A stretch of DNA of 58,667 nt from Hyphomonas oceanitis SCH89 (lineage in GTDB: Bacteria > Pseudomonadota > Alphaproteobacteria > Caulobacterales > Hyphomonadaceae), in NCBI RefSeq assembly GCF_000685295.1, contig NZ_ARYL01000025.1, positions 1 to 58,667 of the forward strand. Direction: 5' to 3'. Position 1 is the first letter of the stretch; each line of letters starts with the position of its first letter. Positions 27,203 through 37,389 of this stretch are shown here, piece after piece. The notes beneath the pieces are model-generated. The model searched no databases, had not been told where the DNA came from, and was given only the letters and a program-made list of their open reading frames with translations. The position numbers were made by a program, and so were the translations under genes.

Positions 27203-28888
27203 ATGGCCGATTCAGCACAAATCAGCGACGAACTCGTTTTCCTCCCACTAGGGGGATGCGAGGAAATCGGCATGAACCTGAACGCCTACGGCTATGGGCC
27301 GGCCCATGCGCGCCGCTGGATCCTTGTCGATGTGGGCGTCACGTTCGGATCGCTGGATACGCCGGGGATCGACCTCATCTGCGCCGATCCTGACTATCTC
27401 ATCGGCGAGCAGATCGACGCGATCTTCCTGACCCATGCCCATGAAGACCATATCGGCGCTGTCGGCCTGCTTTATCCGCGCCTGCAGACCAAGGCGCCTA
27501 TCTATGCGACGCCGTTCACAACGGAACTCGTGCGCTCCAAGATGCTGGAGCGCGGTGTCGATCCGCGTTGGCTGAAGCCGGTTGCGCTGGGCGGCACGGT
27601 CGTTGCCGGGCCGTTCTCGGTCACTTACGTGACCCTGACCCACTCCATCCCTGAACCCAACGCGCTGGCCATCGAGACCCCGGCAGGCATGATCCTGCAC
27701 ACCGGCGACTGGAAGATCGATCCCGATCCACAGATTGGCGGGCCGACGGACATCAAGGGCCTTACGGCGCTCGGTGATCGCGGCGTGCTGGCCATGGTCT
27801 GTGATTCCACGAACGTGTTCGAGGAAGGCGAGTCCGGCTCTGAAGAGACCGTGAAGCAGGGCCTGATCGAACTCATCGCCGAACAGAAGCAGGCCGTTGC
27901 CGTCACGACCTTTGCGTCCAACGTGGCGCGCGTGAAATCCATCATCGAGGCGGCTGAACTGGCCGGTCGCAGCGTCTGCCTCGTCGGGCGCAGCATGCAC
28001 CGCATCACTGATGCCGCAAAAGCCGTCGGCATCCTGCCGCGCAATATGGAATTCGTGAACGAGGCGGACGCCAGTTCCATTCCGGCCGAGAACATTCTCT
28101 ATCTCTGTACTGGTAGCCAGGGCGAGGCACGCGCCGCACTCGCTCGTATCGCCCGCAAGGACCACCGCAACGTGTCGCTTCATGAGGGCGACTGCGTGAT
28201 CTTCTCGTGCCGCATCATTCCCGGTAATGAGCGCGAAATCTTCCAGCTCCAGAACTCGCTCGCCGACCAGGGCGTGCGGATCATCACGCCGCGCATGGTG
28301 AAGGATCCGATCCACGTCTCCGGCCACCCGTGCCGCGGCGAGCTGCAGCGCATGTACCAGTGGGTACGGCCCGAGATTGCCGTGCCTGTCCATGGCGAGC
28401 GCCGCCACATCGTGGAACACGCCGCATACGCCAAGTCGCTGCAGGTGCCGCAGTCAATTGCCCCGCGCAATGGCAGTCTTGTGCGCCTCGCGCCGGGAAA
28501 GGCCGAGATCATTGATCTTGTCCCTGCCGGGCGCCTTTATCTCGATGGCAAGTTCCTCGTGCCGGAAGGCGCGCAGGGCATAAACGAGCGCCGCAAACTT
28601 GCGGAGAATGGTTTCGTACTTGCCAGCGTCGTCATCGATGAAGCCGGTGACGTGATTGACGGCCCGGTCGTGGTCGTTCGCGGCTTCTCTGAAGCTGACG
28701 GGCGCCTTGCTGACGAAAGCCTCGATGAGCTGGATGAGGCAGCGGAAAATGCTGTCCAGAAAATGAAGCGCAAGACCCGGCTTGAAGATGATCTGGTTGA
28801 ACGCGAGATCGGCCGCGCGTTGCGCAAGGCCTGCGATTCCACGTTCGGCCGACGCCCGATGATAGATGTGACCGTATTGAGGAGTTGA
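27203..28888 (+). CDS. rnj: Ribonuclease J
   Basis: This 561-residue metallo-beta-lactamase/beta-CASP nuclease has the metal motif THAHEDHIGAV (H78, H80, D82, H83). Further metal-site segments include LTHSIPEPNALAIET and LHTGDWKID, and CDSTN lies in the beta-CASP region. The RNA-binding segment HVSGHPCRGELQRMYQWVRPEIAVPVHGERRH and a C-terminal domain follow. RNase J has 5'-to-3' exonuclease and endonuclease activity and works in rRNA maturation and mRNA decay. Its overlap with the next gene suggests co-transcription. Confidence 0.94.
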   Translation: MADSAQISDELVFLPLGGCEEIGMNLNAYGYGPAHARRWILVDVGVTFGSLDTPGIDLICADPDYLIGEQIDAIFLTHAHEDHIGAVGLLYPRLQTKAPIYATPFTTELVRSKMLERGVDPRWLKPVALGGTVVAGPFSVTYVTLTHSIPEPNALAIETPAGMILHTGDWKIDPDPQIGGPTDIKGLTALGDRGVLAMVCDSTNVFEEGESGSEETVKQGLIELIAEQKQAVAVTTFASNVARVKSIIEAAELAGRSVCLVGRSMHRITDAAKAVGILPRNMEFVNEADASSIPAENILYLCTGSQGEARAALARIARKDHRNVSLHEGDCVIFSCRIIPGNEREIFQLQNSLADQGVRIITPRMVKDPIHVSGHPCRGELQRMYQWVRPEIAVPVHGERRHIVEHAAYAKSLQVPQSIAPRNGSLVRLAPGKAEIIDLVPAGRLYLDGKFLVPEGAQGINERRKLAENGFVLASVVIDEAGDVIDGPVVVVRGFSEADGRLADESLDELDEAAENAVQKMKRKTRLEDDLVEREIGRALRKACDSTFGRRPMIDVTVLRS

Positions 28889-28893
28889 ACACG

Positions 28894-29322
28894 ATGAGCG
28901 AATTCAAACTGGGCCCGCTGAACCACGTTGGCGTTGCCGTTCCGGACCTTGAGGAAGCCTGCGAAACCTATCGCACCCTGTATGGCGCAACCGATATCAC
29001 CACACCTTTCGACATGCCGGAGCAGGGCGTCAAAGTCTGCTTCGTCAACCTGCCCAACGCGCAGATCGAACTGATTGAGCCGCTGAACGCCGAATCGCCT
29101 ATCGCCAATTTCATCACGAAAAACCCCAAGGGTGGACAACACCATGTCTGCTTTGAGGTGGATGATATCAACCAGGCCGTGGACGAGATGAACAAACGCG
29201 GCGCGACAGTGCTCGGCAAGCCGCGCATCGGCGCACATGGCACCATGATCATCTTCGTGCACCCGAAGAACTCGAACGGCGTTCTGATCGAGCTGATGGA
29301 AACGCCGAAAGGCCACCACTAA
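28894..29322 (+). CDS. mce: Methylmalonyl-CoA epimerase
   Basis: The 142-residue VOC-family protein matches methylmalonyl-CoA/ethylmalonyl-CoA epimerase. It starts LGPLNHVGVAVPDLEEACETYRTLYGA and continues GGQHHVCFEVDDINQAVDEM. It ends GTMIIFVHPKNSNGVLIELME. The His and Glu metal ligands are in NHVGV, HHVCFEV and LIELME. It interconverts (R)- and (S)-methylmalonyl-CoA in propionyl-CoA use. I start at the ATG at 28894, because TTGAGGAG lies about 9 bases upstream; this also avoids most overlap with rnj. Confidence 0.93.
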   Translation: MSEFKLGPLNHVGVAVPDLEEACETYRTLYGATDITTPFDMPEQGVKVCFVNLPNAQIELIEPLNAESPIANFITKNPKGGQHHVCFEVDDINQAVDEMNKRGATVLGKPRIGAHGTMIIFVHPKNSNGVLIELMETPKGHH

Positions 29323-29555
29323 TGACCATAGCGAGCGGCGTTGTCGTCTTCGTGTTGTGTTGGTGGATCTGCTTCTTCGCAGTCCTGCCGATTGGCGTTC
29401 GCGGTCAGTTCGAGGATGGCGCGCACACACCGGGCACCGAAGAAGGCGCGCCTGTCCGCCCCATGATCTGGAAGAAAGCGCTGTGGGCCAGTATCGGCGC
29501 AGCAGTTCTGACAGCCATTGCCGCCGTCGTTGTGCCGCTGCTCCTTGCGGAGTAG
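29322..29555 (+). CDS. DUF1467-family two-helix membrane protein
   Basis: The 77-residue product has two hydrophobic helices (about residues 3-25 and 52-74). A polar linker between them reads LPIGVRGQFEDGAHTPGTEEGAPVRP, which identifies the DUF1467 family. These proteins are widespread in alphaproteobacteria, often between mce and proS as here. No biochemical role is established as far as I know. The start overlaps the mce stop by one base (TAATG). Confidence 0.85.
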   Translation: MTIASGVVVFVLCWWICFFAVLPIGVRGQFEDGAHTPGTEEGAPVRPMIWKKALWASIGAAVLTAIAAVVVPLLLAE

Positions 29556-29604
29556 GGGCGGCTGCGGCTAGTTGAGCGCCAAGTCCATCGATAACGGGGA
29601 ATTC

Positions 29605-30924
29605 ATGCGCCTTTCCAAGTATTTTCTGCCGGTCAGCAAAGAGGCCCCGGCAGATGCGGCCATCGCATCGCACAAGCTGATGCTGCGTACCGGCATGGTT
29701 CGCCAGAACGGCGCCGGTATCTACACGTGGCTGCCGATGGGTCTGAAGGTTCTGACGCGGATCGAGCAGATCGTGCGCGAGGAGATGAACCGCGCGGGCG
29801 CCGTTGAAATGCTGATGCCGACGCTGCAGCAAGCCGATCTATGGCGCGAATCCGGACGCTATGACGACTATGGCAAGGAAATGCTGCGCATCACCGACCG
29901 GCACGACCGCGAGATGCTCTTCGGCCCGACCAATGAAGAGCTGATCACGGACGTGTTCCGGGCCTATGTGAAAAGCTACAAGCAGCTGCCGCTGAACCTT
30001 TATCACCAGCAGTGGAAGTTCCGCGATGAGGTCCGTCCGCGCTTCGGCGTCATGCGCGGCCGTGAATTCCTTATGAAGGATGCCTATTCCTTCGACCTGA
30101 CGGAGGAAGACGCGCGCGTATCTTACCGCAAAATGTTCTGTGCTTATCTCAATGCCTTTGACCGCATGGGCCTCACGGCCATTCCGATGCGTGCCGATAC
30201 CGGCCCCATCGGCGGCGACATGAGCCACGAATTCATCATCCTGGCCGATACGGGCGAAAGCGCCGTGTTCTGCGACAAGGCCCTGTTGGACCTGCCGCCG
30301 CCCGGACTGGACCTGGATTTCGACAGCGACCTGAACGCCGAAGTCGAAAAGCGCACGCAGTATTATGCCGCGACCGAAGAGATGCACGATGAGGCAGCCT
30401 TCGCGGCCATCCCGGCTGAAAGCCGGGTGTCTGCACGCGGCATCGAAGTTGGCCATATTTTCAACTTCGGTACCAAGTATTCGCTGCCCATGAACGCGGT
30501 TGTGCAAACGGCAGACGGCCAGATGGTGCCCGTGCAGATGGGCAGCTACGGCATTGGCGTATCCCGCCTTGTCGGCGGCATCATTGAGGCCTGCCATGAC
30601 GAGAACGGCATCGTGTGGCCGGAATCGGTGGCCCCTTGGCATGTCGGCCTGATCAATATGCGCGTTGGCGATGCAGCCTGTGACGCCGCCTGCGACGACG
30701 CCTATAAGGCGCTGACGGACGCAGGCATGGACGTGCTCTATGACGACACGGACGAGCGCGCGGGCGGCAAGTTCGCCCGGATGGAACTGATCGGACTGCC
30801 ATGGCAGATCGTTATCGGGCCGCGCGGCATCGAGAACGGGGTTGTCGAGGTCAAGCACCGCAAGACGGGCGAGAAGACCGAGATGCCCTTTGCGGAAGCG
30901 ATCAAGAAAGTGGCGCCAAAATGA
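29605..30924 (+). CDS. proS: Prolyl-tRNA synthetase
   Basis: This 439-residue class II synthetase charges tRNA-Pro. It has the alphaproteobacterial short form without the editing insertion. Motif 1 lies around [29 protein letters not shown]. Motif 2 is [31 protein letters not shown], and motif 3 is [23 protein letters not shown]. The anticodon-binding domain follows. I choose the ATG at 29605 ([12 protein letters not shown]), preceded by ACGGGGA, rather than an in-frame TTG at 29572. The stop overlaps the lolC ATG (ATGA). Confidence 0.95.
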   Translation: MRLSKYFLPVSKEAPADAAIASHKLMLRTGMVRQNGAGIYTWLPMGLKVLTRIEQIVREEMNRAGAVEMLMPTLQQADLWRESGRYDDYGKEMLRITDRHDREMLFGPTNEELITDVFRAYVKSYKQLPLNLYHQQWKFRDEVRPRFGVMRGREFLMKDAYSFDLTEEDARVSYRKMFCAYLNAFDRMGLTAIPMRADTGPIGGDMSHEFIILADTGESAVFCDKALLDLPPPGLDLDFDSDLNAEVEKRTQYYAATEEMHDEAAFAAIPAESRVSARGIEVGHIFNFGTKYSLPMNAVVQTADGQMVPVQMGSYGIGVSRLVGGIIEACHDENGIVWPESVAPWHVGLINMRVGDAACDAACDDAYKALTDAGMDVLYDDTDERAGGKFARMELIGLPWQIVIGPRGIENGVVEVKHRKTGEKTEMPFAEAIKKVAPK

Positions 30925-32213
30925 GCGAGCTGGGTCATCGCGCCGCGCCGTTCGGCATGCTGGAACGCACGCTGGCCTGGCGCTACCTGCGCGCCAAGCG
31001 GGAACATGGCGGGGCGTCGCTGATCTCGATCATTTCTTTCGTCGGCATCTTCTTCGCCGTGGCTGCGCTGATCATCACCATGTCCGTCATGAGCGGTTTC
31101 CGGGCGACCCTGCTGGATGCGCTGCTCGGTGGCCAACCCCATGTCTATGGCGTGGTCAGCAGCTATACGGAAGACGAGGCCAACGCCCTCGCTGCCAAGA
31201 TCCGCGAGATCGACGGCATCACGAGCGTGACGCCCTATATAGAGGAATACGTCCTGATCACGGCCAATGGCCGCAAGACGGGCGCTGCAGTCCGGGCGAT
31301 CCGCAATGAAGACCTGGCGACGATGCCCTTCCTCAAGGACGGTGGCAAAGCCGCCGTCGATGCTGGCTTCGGTGAGGGCCGCAATGGTGGTGACGTCATT
31401 ATGCTGGGTGCCTTCCTCGCAGCCGGGCGCGAAGGCCTGGGCGTTCGTCCGGGCGACAAGGTTGAGATCATCACCTCGCAGCAAACTGCTGGTCCGATGG
31501 GCGGCACACCGCGCAGCAAGTCATACGTCGTCGGCGATATCTTCAAGACAGGCAGCGTCGAACTCGACAGCCTCTATGCCTTCATGCCGATGGAACAGGC
31601 GCAGATCCTGTTCCAGTCCAAGGGCCACTATTCCATGCTGGATATTAGGCTGAAGGACCCCGAAAAAACACACGAAGCCATGGCGGCCATCGCCAACGCG
31701 ACCGGCAATGCGCTCTACACATTCGACTGGAAGAGCCAGCGCGAGAGCTATCTGAACGCATTGCGCGTTGAGCGCACGATGGTGCGCCTCCTGGTCATGG
31801 TCATCATGGCGATTGCGACACTTAACATCATCGTTGGCGTGGTGATGCTGGTGAAGAACAAATCCCGTGATATCGCGATCCTGCGCACAATCGGTCTCGG
31901 CCGGGGCGGCGTTCTGCGTGTCTTCCTGCTTGTGGGCACAGTGCTGGGCACGGCTGGGGCGCTTCTCGGCGTGCTTGTGGGCGTTCTCGTGGTGCTCAAC
32001 ATCCATTACGTGGAAGCCTTCATCAACCTGTTCGTCCAGGGCGAAGTCTTCGATGCGGAAACCTATGGCCTTGAAGGCCTGCCTGCGATCCTCGACTGGC
32101 ATGAAGTGATCCGCACTGGTCTCTATGCCCTCTTCATGTCGATGGGCGTCTCGATCATTCCGGCCTGGTGGGCCTCCCGCCAGGATCCGGTCAGCGCCTT
32201 GAGGTTCGAATAA
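30921..32213 (+). CDS. lolC: Lipoprotein-releasing ABC transporter permease (LolC/LolE/LolF type)
   Basis: The 430-residue inner-membrane protein has one N-terminal transmembrane helix (about residues 35-58, [21 protein letters not shown]). A large periplasmic MacB-like domain and three C-terminal helices of the FtsX family follow. It extracts outer-membrane lipoproteins and passes them to LolA. The start [17 protein letters not shown] is typical of Lol permeases. Only one permease gene precedes lolD, so the transporter may be a homodimer as in LolF systems. I cannot separate LolC from LolE or LolF by eye. The start overlaps proS and the stop overlaps lolD. Confidence 0.9.
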   Translation: MSELGHRAAPFGMLERTLAWRYLRAKREHGGASLISIISFVGIFFAVAALIITMSVMSGFRATLLDALLGGQPHVYGVVSSYTEDEANALAAKIREIDGITSVTPYIEEYVLITANGRKTGAAVRAIRNEDLATMPFLKDGGKAAVDAGFGEGRNGGDVIMLGAFLAAGREGLGVRPGDKVEIITSQQTAGPMGGTPRSKSYVVGDIFKTGSVELDSLYAFMPMEQAQILFQSKGHYSMLDIRLKDPEKTHEAMAAIANATGNALYTFDWKSQRESYLNALRVERTMVRLLVMVIMAIATLNIIVGVVMLVKNKSRDIAILRTIGLGRGGVLRVFLLVGTVLGTAGALLGVLVGVLVVLNIHYVEAFINLFVQGEVFDAETYGLEGLPAILDWHEVIRTGLYALFMSMGVSIIPAWWASRQDPVSALRFE

Positions 32214-32902
32214 TGTCCGGTCCCGTCCTCGAACTCATCGGCATCGACCGAACCTACCGGACCGAAGCGGGCGAACTGCCGGTCCTCCGAGGGACCGAGT
32301 TACGCCTGAATGCGGGTGAGCTTGTCGGCCTTGTCGGGCCATCAGGGTCAGGTAAATCCACGCTGTTACACACGGCGGGCCTGCTGGAGCGCCCGGAAGG
32401 TGGCAAGGTCATGCTCGATGGCATCGACTGCCTCTCACTCGACGATCGGGGCCGCACCGCTGTTCGGCGCAACAAGATCGGCTTCGTCTACCAGTTCCAC
32501 CATTTGCTTCCGGAATTCAACGCGGCGGACAATATCGCCATGCCGCTGATGATTGCCGGCGTGAAGAAGAAAGCCGCGCGCGAGAAGGCTCAGGCGCTAC
32601 TGGAAGTCATGGGTCTCGCTGATCGCGGCCATCACCAGCCGGGCCAGATGTCCGGCGGCGAGCAGCAGCGCGTGGCGATCGCCCGCGCACTGGCCAATGA
32701 CCCGCGCCTCGTGATTGCCGACGAACCGACCGGCAACCTTGACCCTGTCACGACTGAGCGCGTCTTCGCGACCCTCATCAAGATGGTGCGCAATGAAGGC
32801 GCGGCGGTTCTGGTGGCAACGCACAATTTCGCGCTGACACAGCATATGGACCGCGTCCTCACCCTACAGGACGGCCAACTGGTCGATTACAAGCCGGAAT
32901 AA
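32213..32902 (+). CDS. lolD: Lipoprotein-releasing ABC transporter ATPase
   Basis: The 229-residue ATPase powers the Lol permease encoded just before it. The Walker A motif is GPSGSGKST starting at G42. The signature is [15 protein letters not shown] and Walker B is [12 protein letters not shown], with HNFALT as the switch His. [22 protein letters not shown] is a typical LolD Q-loop block. The ATG at 32213 shares one base with the permease stop. About 80 bases separate it from dnaE. Confidence 0.95.
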   Translation: MSGPVLELIGIDRTYRTEAGELPVLRGTELRLNAGELVGLVGPSGSGKSTLLHTAGLLERPEGGKVMLDGIDCLSLDDRGRTAVRRNKIGFVYQFHHLLPEFNAADNIAMPLMIAGVKKKAAREKAQALLEVMGLADRGHHQPGQMSGGEQQRVAIARALANDPRLVIADEPTGNLDPVTTERVFATLIKMVRNEGAAVLVATHNFALTQHMDRVLTLQDGQLVDYKPE

Positions 32903-32981
32903 GCTGTGGAACAGCCGTCGCTGACGGGTGGTCTGGTTGCGGCAGCAGCGGCATTGTACACTCTCCGCAGGAGAAATCGCT

Positions 32982-35900
32982 TTGCCTGAGTCGCCCTTCA
33001 TCCACCTTGCCGTGCGGTCGAGCTATTCTCTGCTCGAAAGCATGATCACGCCCAAGGGCCTGAAAGGCTGGCTGCTGGAACACGGCATGCCGGCGGTTGC
33101 GGTGACGGACCGGAACAACCTCTTCGGCGCACTCGAAATCTCGCTCACCATGTCGGATGCCGGCATCCAGCCCATCATGGCCTGCTGCTTCGACCTGACG
33201 GACGGCGCTCATCGCAGCGAACCGAGCCGTATATCGCTCTACGCCCAGGACGAGACCGGCTATCAGCGGCTGATGCTGCTGTCGTCGCGCGCGTATCTCG
33301 ATGCCGACGACGGTGTGCCGAAACTGCACCGCGACCTGCTGCTGAACGACACGGACGGCCTGATCGTTCTGACCGGTGGCTCCGAAGGAGAAATCGCCCG
33401 TCACTTGCTGAAGGGGAGGGTTGCCGATGCCCGCACTGAACTTTCGACGCTTGCGAGCGCCTTTCCCGGCCGCTGCTATGTCGAGATCACACGCCATGGC
33501 ATGCCGGACGAGGTGGCCGTTGAGCCCGGACTGATCGATCTGGCCTATGAGCTGGACCTGCCACTGGTCGCCACCCACGACGCGCGCTTCATGAAGCCGA
33601 CCGATGCCACGGCGCACGACGCACTGATGTGCATCGCCAATGGCCAGTATCTTGGTCAGGAAGACCGCAAACGGGTCTCCACGTCGCAATATCTCAAGTC
33701 TGCCGCTGAGATGACGGAGCTGTTCGCAGACCTGCCTGAAGCCATTGAGAACACGGCTGAAATCGCGCGGCGCTGCTCGGTCAAATCCGTCACCCGCGCA
33801 CCGATCCTGCCTTCGTTCAGCAATGAGGGCCGCTCGGAGATCGAGGAGTTGCGCAAGCAGGCAACGGAAGGCCTCGAAGGCCGTCTCGAAGCGGCGAGCA
33901 AGCTCTACGCCGAGCGGGAGACCTATTTCAAACGCCTTGATTACGAACTCAGCGTTATCGAACGGATGGGCTTTCCCGGCTACTTCCTGATCGTTTCGGA
34001 CTTCATCAAATGGGCCAAGGAGCAGGGCATCCCGGTCGGGCCGGGCAGGGGCTCGGGTGCTGGCTCGCTCGTCGCCTGGTCGTTGCTGATCACTGACCTC
34101 GACCCGCTTCGCTTTGATCTCCTGTTCGAACGCTTCCTGAACCCAGAACGCGTCTCGATGCCCGACTTCGACATCGACTTCTGCCAGGAGCGGCGCAGCG
34201 AAGTGATTCGCTATGTCCGCGACAAGTATGGCGCCGACAGTGTGGCCATGATCATCACGTTTGGTACGCTCCAAGCCAAGGCTGTGGTGCGCGACGTCGG
34301 CCGCGTTATGCAGATGCCGTATTTCCAGGTCGACCGGCTCGCCAAGCTGATCCCTTTTAATCCGGCCAAGCCGCCCAAGCTGCAGGAAGCCATCGACGAC
34401 GAGCCGAAGTTCGATGACGAGATCGAGGCTGACCCGCGCGTCGGCGAGTTGATCAAGATCGCGCTCGCGCTGGAAGGGCTTTACCGGAACGCGGGCACGC
34501 ACGCCGCAGGTGTGGTGATCGGCGACCGTCCACTGGTCGAGATTGCGCCACTCTACAATGATCCGAGAGCGGACCTGCCGGCCTCGCAGTTCAACATGAA
34601 ATATGCCGAGATGGCCGGGCTCGTGAAGTTCGACTTCCTCGGCCTGAAAACCCTCACGGTGATCGACCGCGCGCTGAAGCTGATCCGCCGCGATGGCCGC
34701 GACGTGGGGCCTGAGTGGGAGAACCTCGACGACAAGGCGACCTATGACCTGATGGCGAGCGGTGACACGCTTGGCGTGTTCCAGCTCGAAGGCGCGGGCA
34801 TGCGCGACACGCTGCGCAAGGTCCGCCCGAACAATATCGAAGACGTCATTGCCATCATCTCGCTCTACCGCCCTGGCCCGATGGAGAATATCCCGGTCTA
34901 TGTGCAAGGCAAGGAAAACCCGGAGGGCGTGCGATATGCCCACCCGGACCTGAAACCGGTCCTTGAAGCCACCTATGGTGTTCCGGTCTATCAGGAACAG
35001 GTCATGCGGATGGCGCAGGAAATCGCTGGCTACTCGCTTGGTGAAGCGGATCTTCTGCGCCGCGCCATGGGTAAGAAAAAACTTGAAGAGATGATCGCTC
35101 AGCGCAAGCGCTTCGTTGAAGGTGCGGCAGCCAGCAAGGACATGGACGAGCCGCTCGCCAACGAGATCTTCGACACGATGGAGAAGTTTGCCGGTTACGG
35201 CTTCAACAAATCCCACGCCGCCGCCTATGCACTGATCGGCTACCAGACGGGCTACCTCAAGCGCCATTTCCCGGTCGAGTTCCTCGCTGCCTCCATGAGC
35301 CTTGATCTCGGGAATACTGACAAGCTCGCTGCCTTCTTCCAGGAAGCGCGAAGGCTGAAGATTCCAGTTCTGGCGCCGGACGTGAATTCCTCGACCGCGG
35401 ACTTCGATGTCCGCGACGGCGCTGTGGTCTACGCGCTGGGGGCGCTAAAGGGCGTTGGCCTTGAAGCCATGCGTCATGTGGAAGCCATCCGGAACACAGA
35501 TGGCAAGTTCGACAGTCTCTATGATTTCGCCGAACGGGTGGACCCGCGTCATATCAACAAGAAGGCCTTCGAATCCCTCTCCAAGTCCGGCGCGCTGGAT
35601 GGGCTCGACGCAAACCGGGCCAAGGTGCTCGCGGCGGCGCCAATCCTGGCCCAGATGGCCAACAAGTCAGCCGAAGACCGTCAAGGCGGGCAGGGGGGCT
35701 TGTTCGGTGAGGCCGAGCCGGCCCTGCGGCCGTCGCTTCCCACGGCCAAGGCCTGGAACGGCCAGCAAAAGCTGGACGAGGAATTCAAATCCATCGGATT
35801 CTACTTCTCGGGTCACCCGTTGGACGATGTGCTCGAGGGCATCGACCGGGACCGTGTCACGCTCGCCATCGAGATTGAGGAACGCGCCAGCGACGGCAAG

Positions 35901-36404
35901 CCGCTCGAACTGATCGGCGTCGTGCGCATGCGTAACGAGAAACCGGCCCGCAATGGCGGCAAGTTCGCCTTCCTCACCTTGTCTGACCCAACGGGCGAAG
36001 TGGAGATGATGGTCTTTCCGGAAACGCTGCAGCAAAGCTATGACCTGCTACAGGTGGGCAATGCCGTGGCCATTACGGTCGGCGTGAAGCGCACCGGCGA
36101 CGAGATCAAGCTGAATGCCGAGCGGATCGTCCAGCTCGAATCAGCGCGCCTGTCCAAATCCATGGGCGCCCTCAAGGTCCGGCTCGCTGTCGGGGCCAAA
36201 ACCGACGATATCGTGGGTATTATCAGCCATCTGGGACGCCTGCAGGACCATGAACGGGGGGCGATTCTGGTCGAGATGCCGCTTGAGGATGGCCGGATTG
36301 TGCTCCTGCGCCTCGCGGATACATATACGATCGGCCTCAAGGCCCAGCGGGCCCTCAAGGATGCCCCCGGTGTCGAGCGCGTCGAACCCATGAAGGCCGC
36401 GTGA
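32982..36404 (+). CDS. dnaE: DNA polymerase III alpha subunit
   Basis: The replicative polymerase subunit of 1140 residues begins with a PHP domain (FIHLAVRSSYSLLESMI). The palm includes the catalytic block PDFDIDF (D395, D397, D399). GLYRNAGTHAAGVVIGD and FGFNKSHAAAYALIGYQ-like segments follow, with a C-terminal OB-fold near LIGVVRMRNEK. I choose the TTG at 32982 (LPESPFIHLA), because AGGAG lies 8 bases upstream. A GTG at 32928 would add 18 unconserved residues. The last gene before the rpsB promoter, it has no partner overlap. Confidence 0.95.
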   Translation: MPESPFIHLAVRSSYSLLESMITPKGLKGWLLEHGMPAVAVTDRNNLFGALEISLTMSDAGIQPIMACCFDLTDGAHRSEPSRISLYAQDETGYQRLMLLSSRAYLDADDGVPKLHRDLLLNDTDGLIVLTGGSEGEIARHLLKGRVADARTELSTLASAFPGRCYVEITRHGMPDEVAVEPGLIDLAYELDLPLVATHDARFMKPTDATAHDALMCIANGQYLGQEDRKRVSTSQYLKSAAEMTELFADLPEAIENTAEIARRCSVKSVTRAPILPSFSNEGRSEIEELRKQATEGLEGRLEAASKLYAERETYFKRLDYELSVIERMGFPGYFLIVSDFIKWAKEQGIPVGPGRGSGAGSLVAWSLLITDLDPLRFDLLFERFLNPERVSMPDFDIDFCQERRSEVIRYVRDKYGADSVAMIITFGTLQAKAVVRDVGRVMQMPYFQVDRLAKLIPFNPAKPPKLQEAIDDEPKFDDEIEADPRVGELIKIALALEGLYRNAGTHAAGVVIGDRPLVEIAPLYNDPRADLPASQFNMKYAEMAGLVKFDFLGLKTLTVIDRALKLIRRDGRDVGPEWENLDDKATYDLMASGDTLGVFQLEGAGMRDTLRKVRPNNIEDVIAIISLYRPGPMENIPVYVQGKENPEGVRYAHPDLKPVLEATYGVPVYQEQVMRMAQEIAGYSLGEADLLRRAMGKKKLEEMIAQRKRFVEGAAASKDMDEPLANEIFDTMEKFAGYGFNKSHAAAYALIGYQTGYLKRHFPVEFLAASMSLDLGNTDKLAAFFQEARRLKIPVLAPDVNSSTADFDVRDGAVVYALGALKGVGLEAMRHVEAIRNTDGKFDSLYDFAERVDPRHINKKAFESLSKSGALDGLDANRAKVLAAAPILAQMANKSAEDRQGGQGGLFGEAEPALRPSLPTAKAWNGQQKLDEEFKSIGFYFSGHPLDDVLEGIDRDRVTLAIEIEERASDGKPLELIGVVRMRNEKPARNGGKFAFLTLSDPTGEVEMMVFPETLQQSYDLLQVGNAVAITVGVKRTGDEIKLNAERIVQLESARLSKSMGALKVRLAVGAKTDDIVGIISHLGRLQDHERGAILVEMPLEDGRIVLLRLADTYTIGLKAQRALKDAPGVERVEPMKAA

Positions 36405-36424
36405 CAAAAGCGCATCTGGGCGGC

Positions 36425-36452
36425 TTGCCGAAGGTGCGGTTTTCTGTATAAG
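36425..36452 (+). promoter_or_regulatory. Likely rpsB promoter
   Basis: TTGCCG (36425-36430) and TATAAG (36447-36452) lie 16 bases apart in the 145-base gap between dnaE and rpsB. That is close to consensus spacing and sequence for an alphaproteobacterial housekeeping promoter. Transcription would start about 90 bases before the rpsB ATG. This leaves a leader long enough for autoregulation by S2, though I see no clear binding structure. Confidence 0.5.
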
Positions 36453-36549
36453 CCGCCTCATCTGAAACCAATTCCCGGGTGCATCCGGTGCGGAAAGCCA
36501 TTTTGGCCCAACGTTCCACCCGCGAAGGCTAACCGGATGGAGAAAATTG

Positions 36550-37350
36550 ATGGCACTACCTGACTTCACAATGCGTCAGCTGCTCGAAGCTGGCGTTCAC
36601 TTCGGTCACCAGACCCACCGCTGGAACCCGCGCATGAAGCCGTACATCTACGGCGAGCGTTCCGGCATCCACATCATGGACCTGTCCCAGACCGTCCCGT
36701 CGCTGCACCAGGCGCTCGTTTTCGTGCGCGACACGGTTGCCAAGGGCGGCCGCGTTCTCTTCGTCGGCACCAAGCGCCAGGCGTCTGATCCCGTGGCAGA
36801 AGCAGCCCAGCGCTGCGCCCAGTATTACATGAACCACCGCTGGCTCGGCGGCACGCTGACCAACTGGACCACCGTGTCCAAGTCGATCAAGCAGCTGAAA
36901 GAGCTGAACGCGATGTTCTCGACCGGTGGCGGCGAAGGCCTCACCAAGAAAGAGCTTCTCGACCTGGAGCGTCGCCGCGACAAGCTTGAGCGCGCCCTCG
37001 GTGGTATCTCGGAAATGGGCGGCCTGCCGGCTGCCATGATCGTGATCGACACGAACAAGGAAGCTATCGCCGTCATGGAAGCCCGCAAGCTGGGTATCCC
37101 GGTTGTGGCTGTTCTCGACACGAACTGCGATCCTGCAGACGCTGACTACGGCTTTGCCGGCAACGACGACGCGGCGCGCGCCATCTCGCTCTACTGCAAC
37201 CTGTTCGCAGATGCAGTGCTCGATGGCCTTGCAGAGTCGACGGCTGGCCTCGGTGTTGACCTCGGCGCCCTCGAAGACCTCGATGGCCTGGCCGATGCTG
37301 ATGTCGCTGCTGCTGATGGCGAAACCACGGAAGATGCAACGGGCGCCTAA
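36550..37350 (+). CDS. rpsB: 30S ribosomal protein S2
   Basis: The 266-residue protein is ribosomal protein S2. It has the N-terminal [30 protein letters not shown] block, [22 protein letters not shown] and [26 protein letters not shown]. The C-terminal 38 residues are acidic and Ala-rich (for example [18 protein letters not shown]), a tail outside the conserved fold. The ATG at 36550 follows a GGAG about 9 bases upstream. An in-frame TTG directly before it is less likely. It is followed by tsf, the usual pairing. Confidence 0.97.
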   Translation: MALPDFTMRQLLEAGVHFGHQTHRWNPRMKPYIYGERSGIHIMDLSQTVPSLHQALVFVRDTVAKGGRVLFVGTKRQASDPVAEAAQRCAQYYMNHRWLGGTLTNWTTVSKSIKQLKELNAMFSTGGGEGLTKKELLDLERRRDKLERALGGISEMGGLPAAMIVIDTNKEAIAVMEARKLGIPVVAVLDTNCDPADADYGFAGNDDAARAISLYCNLFADAVLDGLAESTAGLGVDLGALEDLDGLADADVAAADGETTEDATGA

Positions 37351-37389
37351 GCCCTCCGAGTTGAACTCTTACACTGAAGGATAACCGCA

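Noticed and set aside
32859..35267. An 802-codon open frame on the minus strand opposite lolD/dnaE
   Set aside because: It is antisense to the clearly conserved dnaE reading frame, has no recognisable domain, and its composition (many His, Arg and Asp) is what GC-rich antisense frames give.
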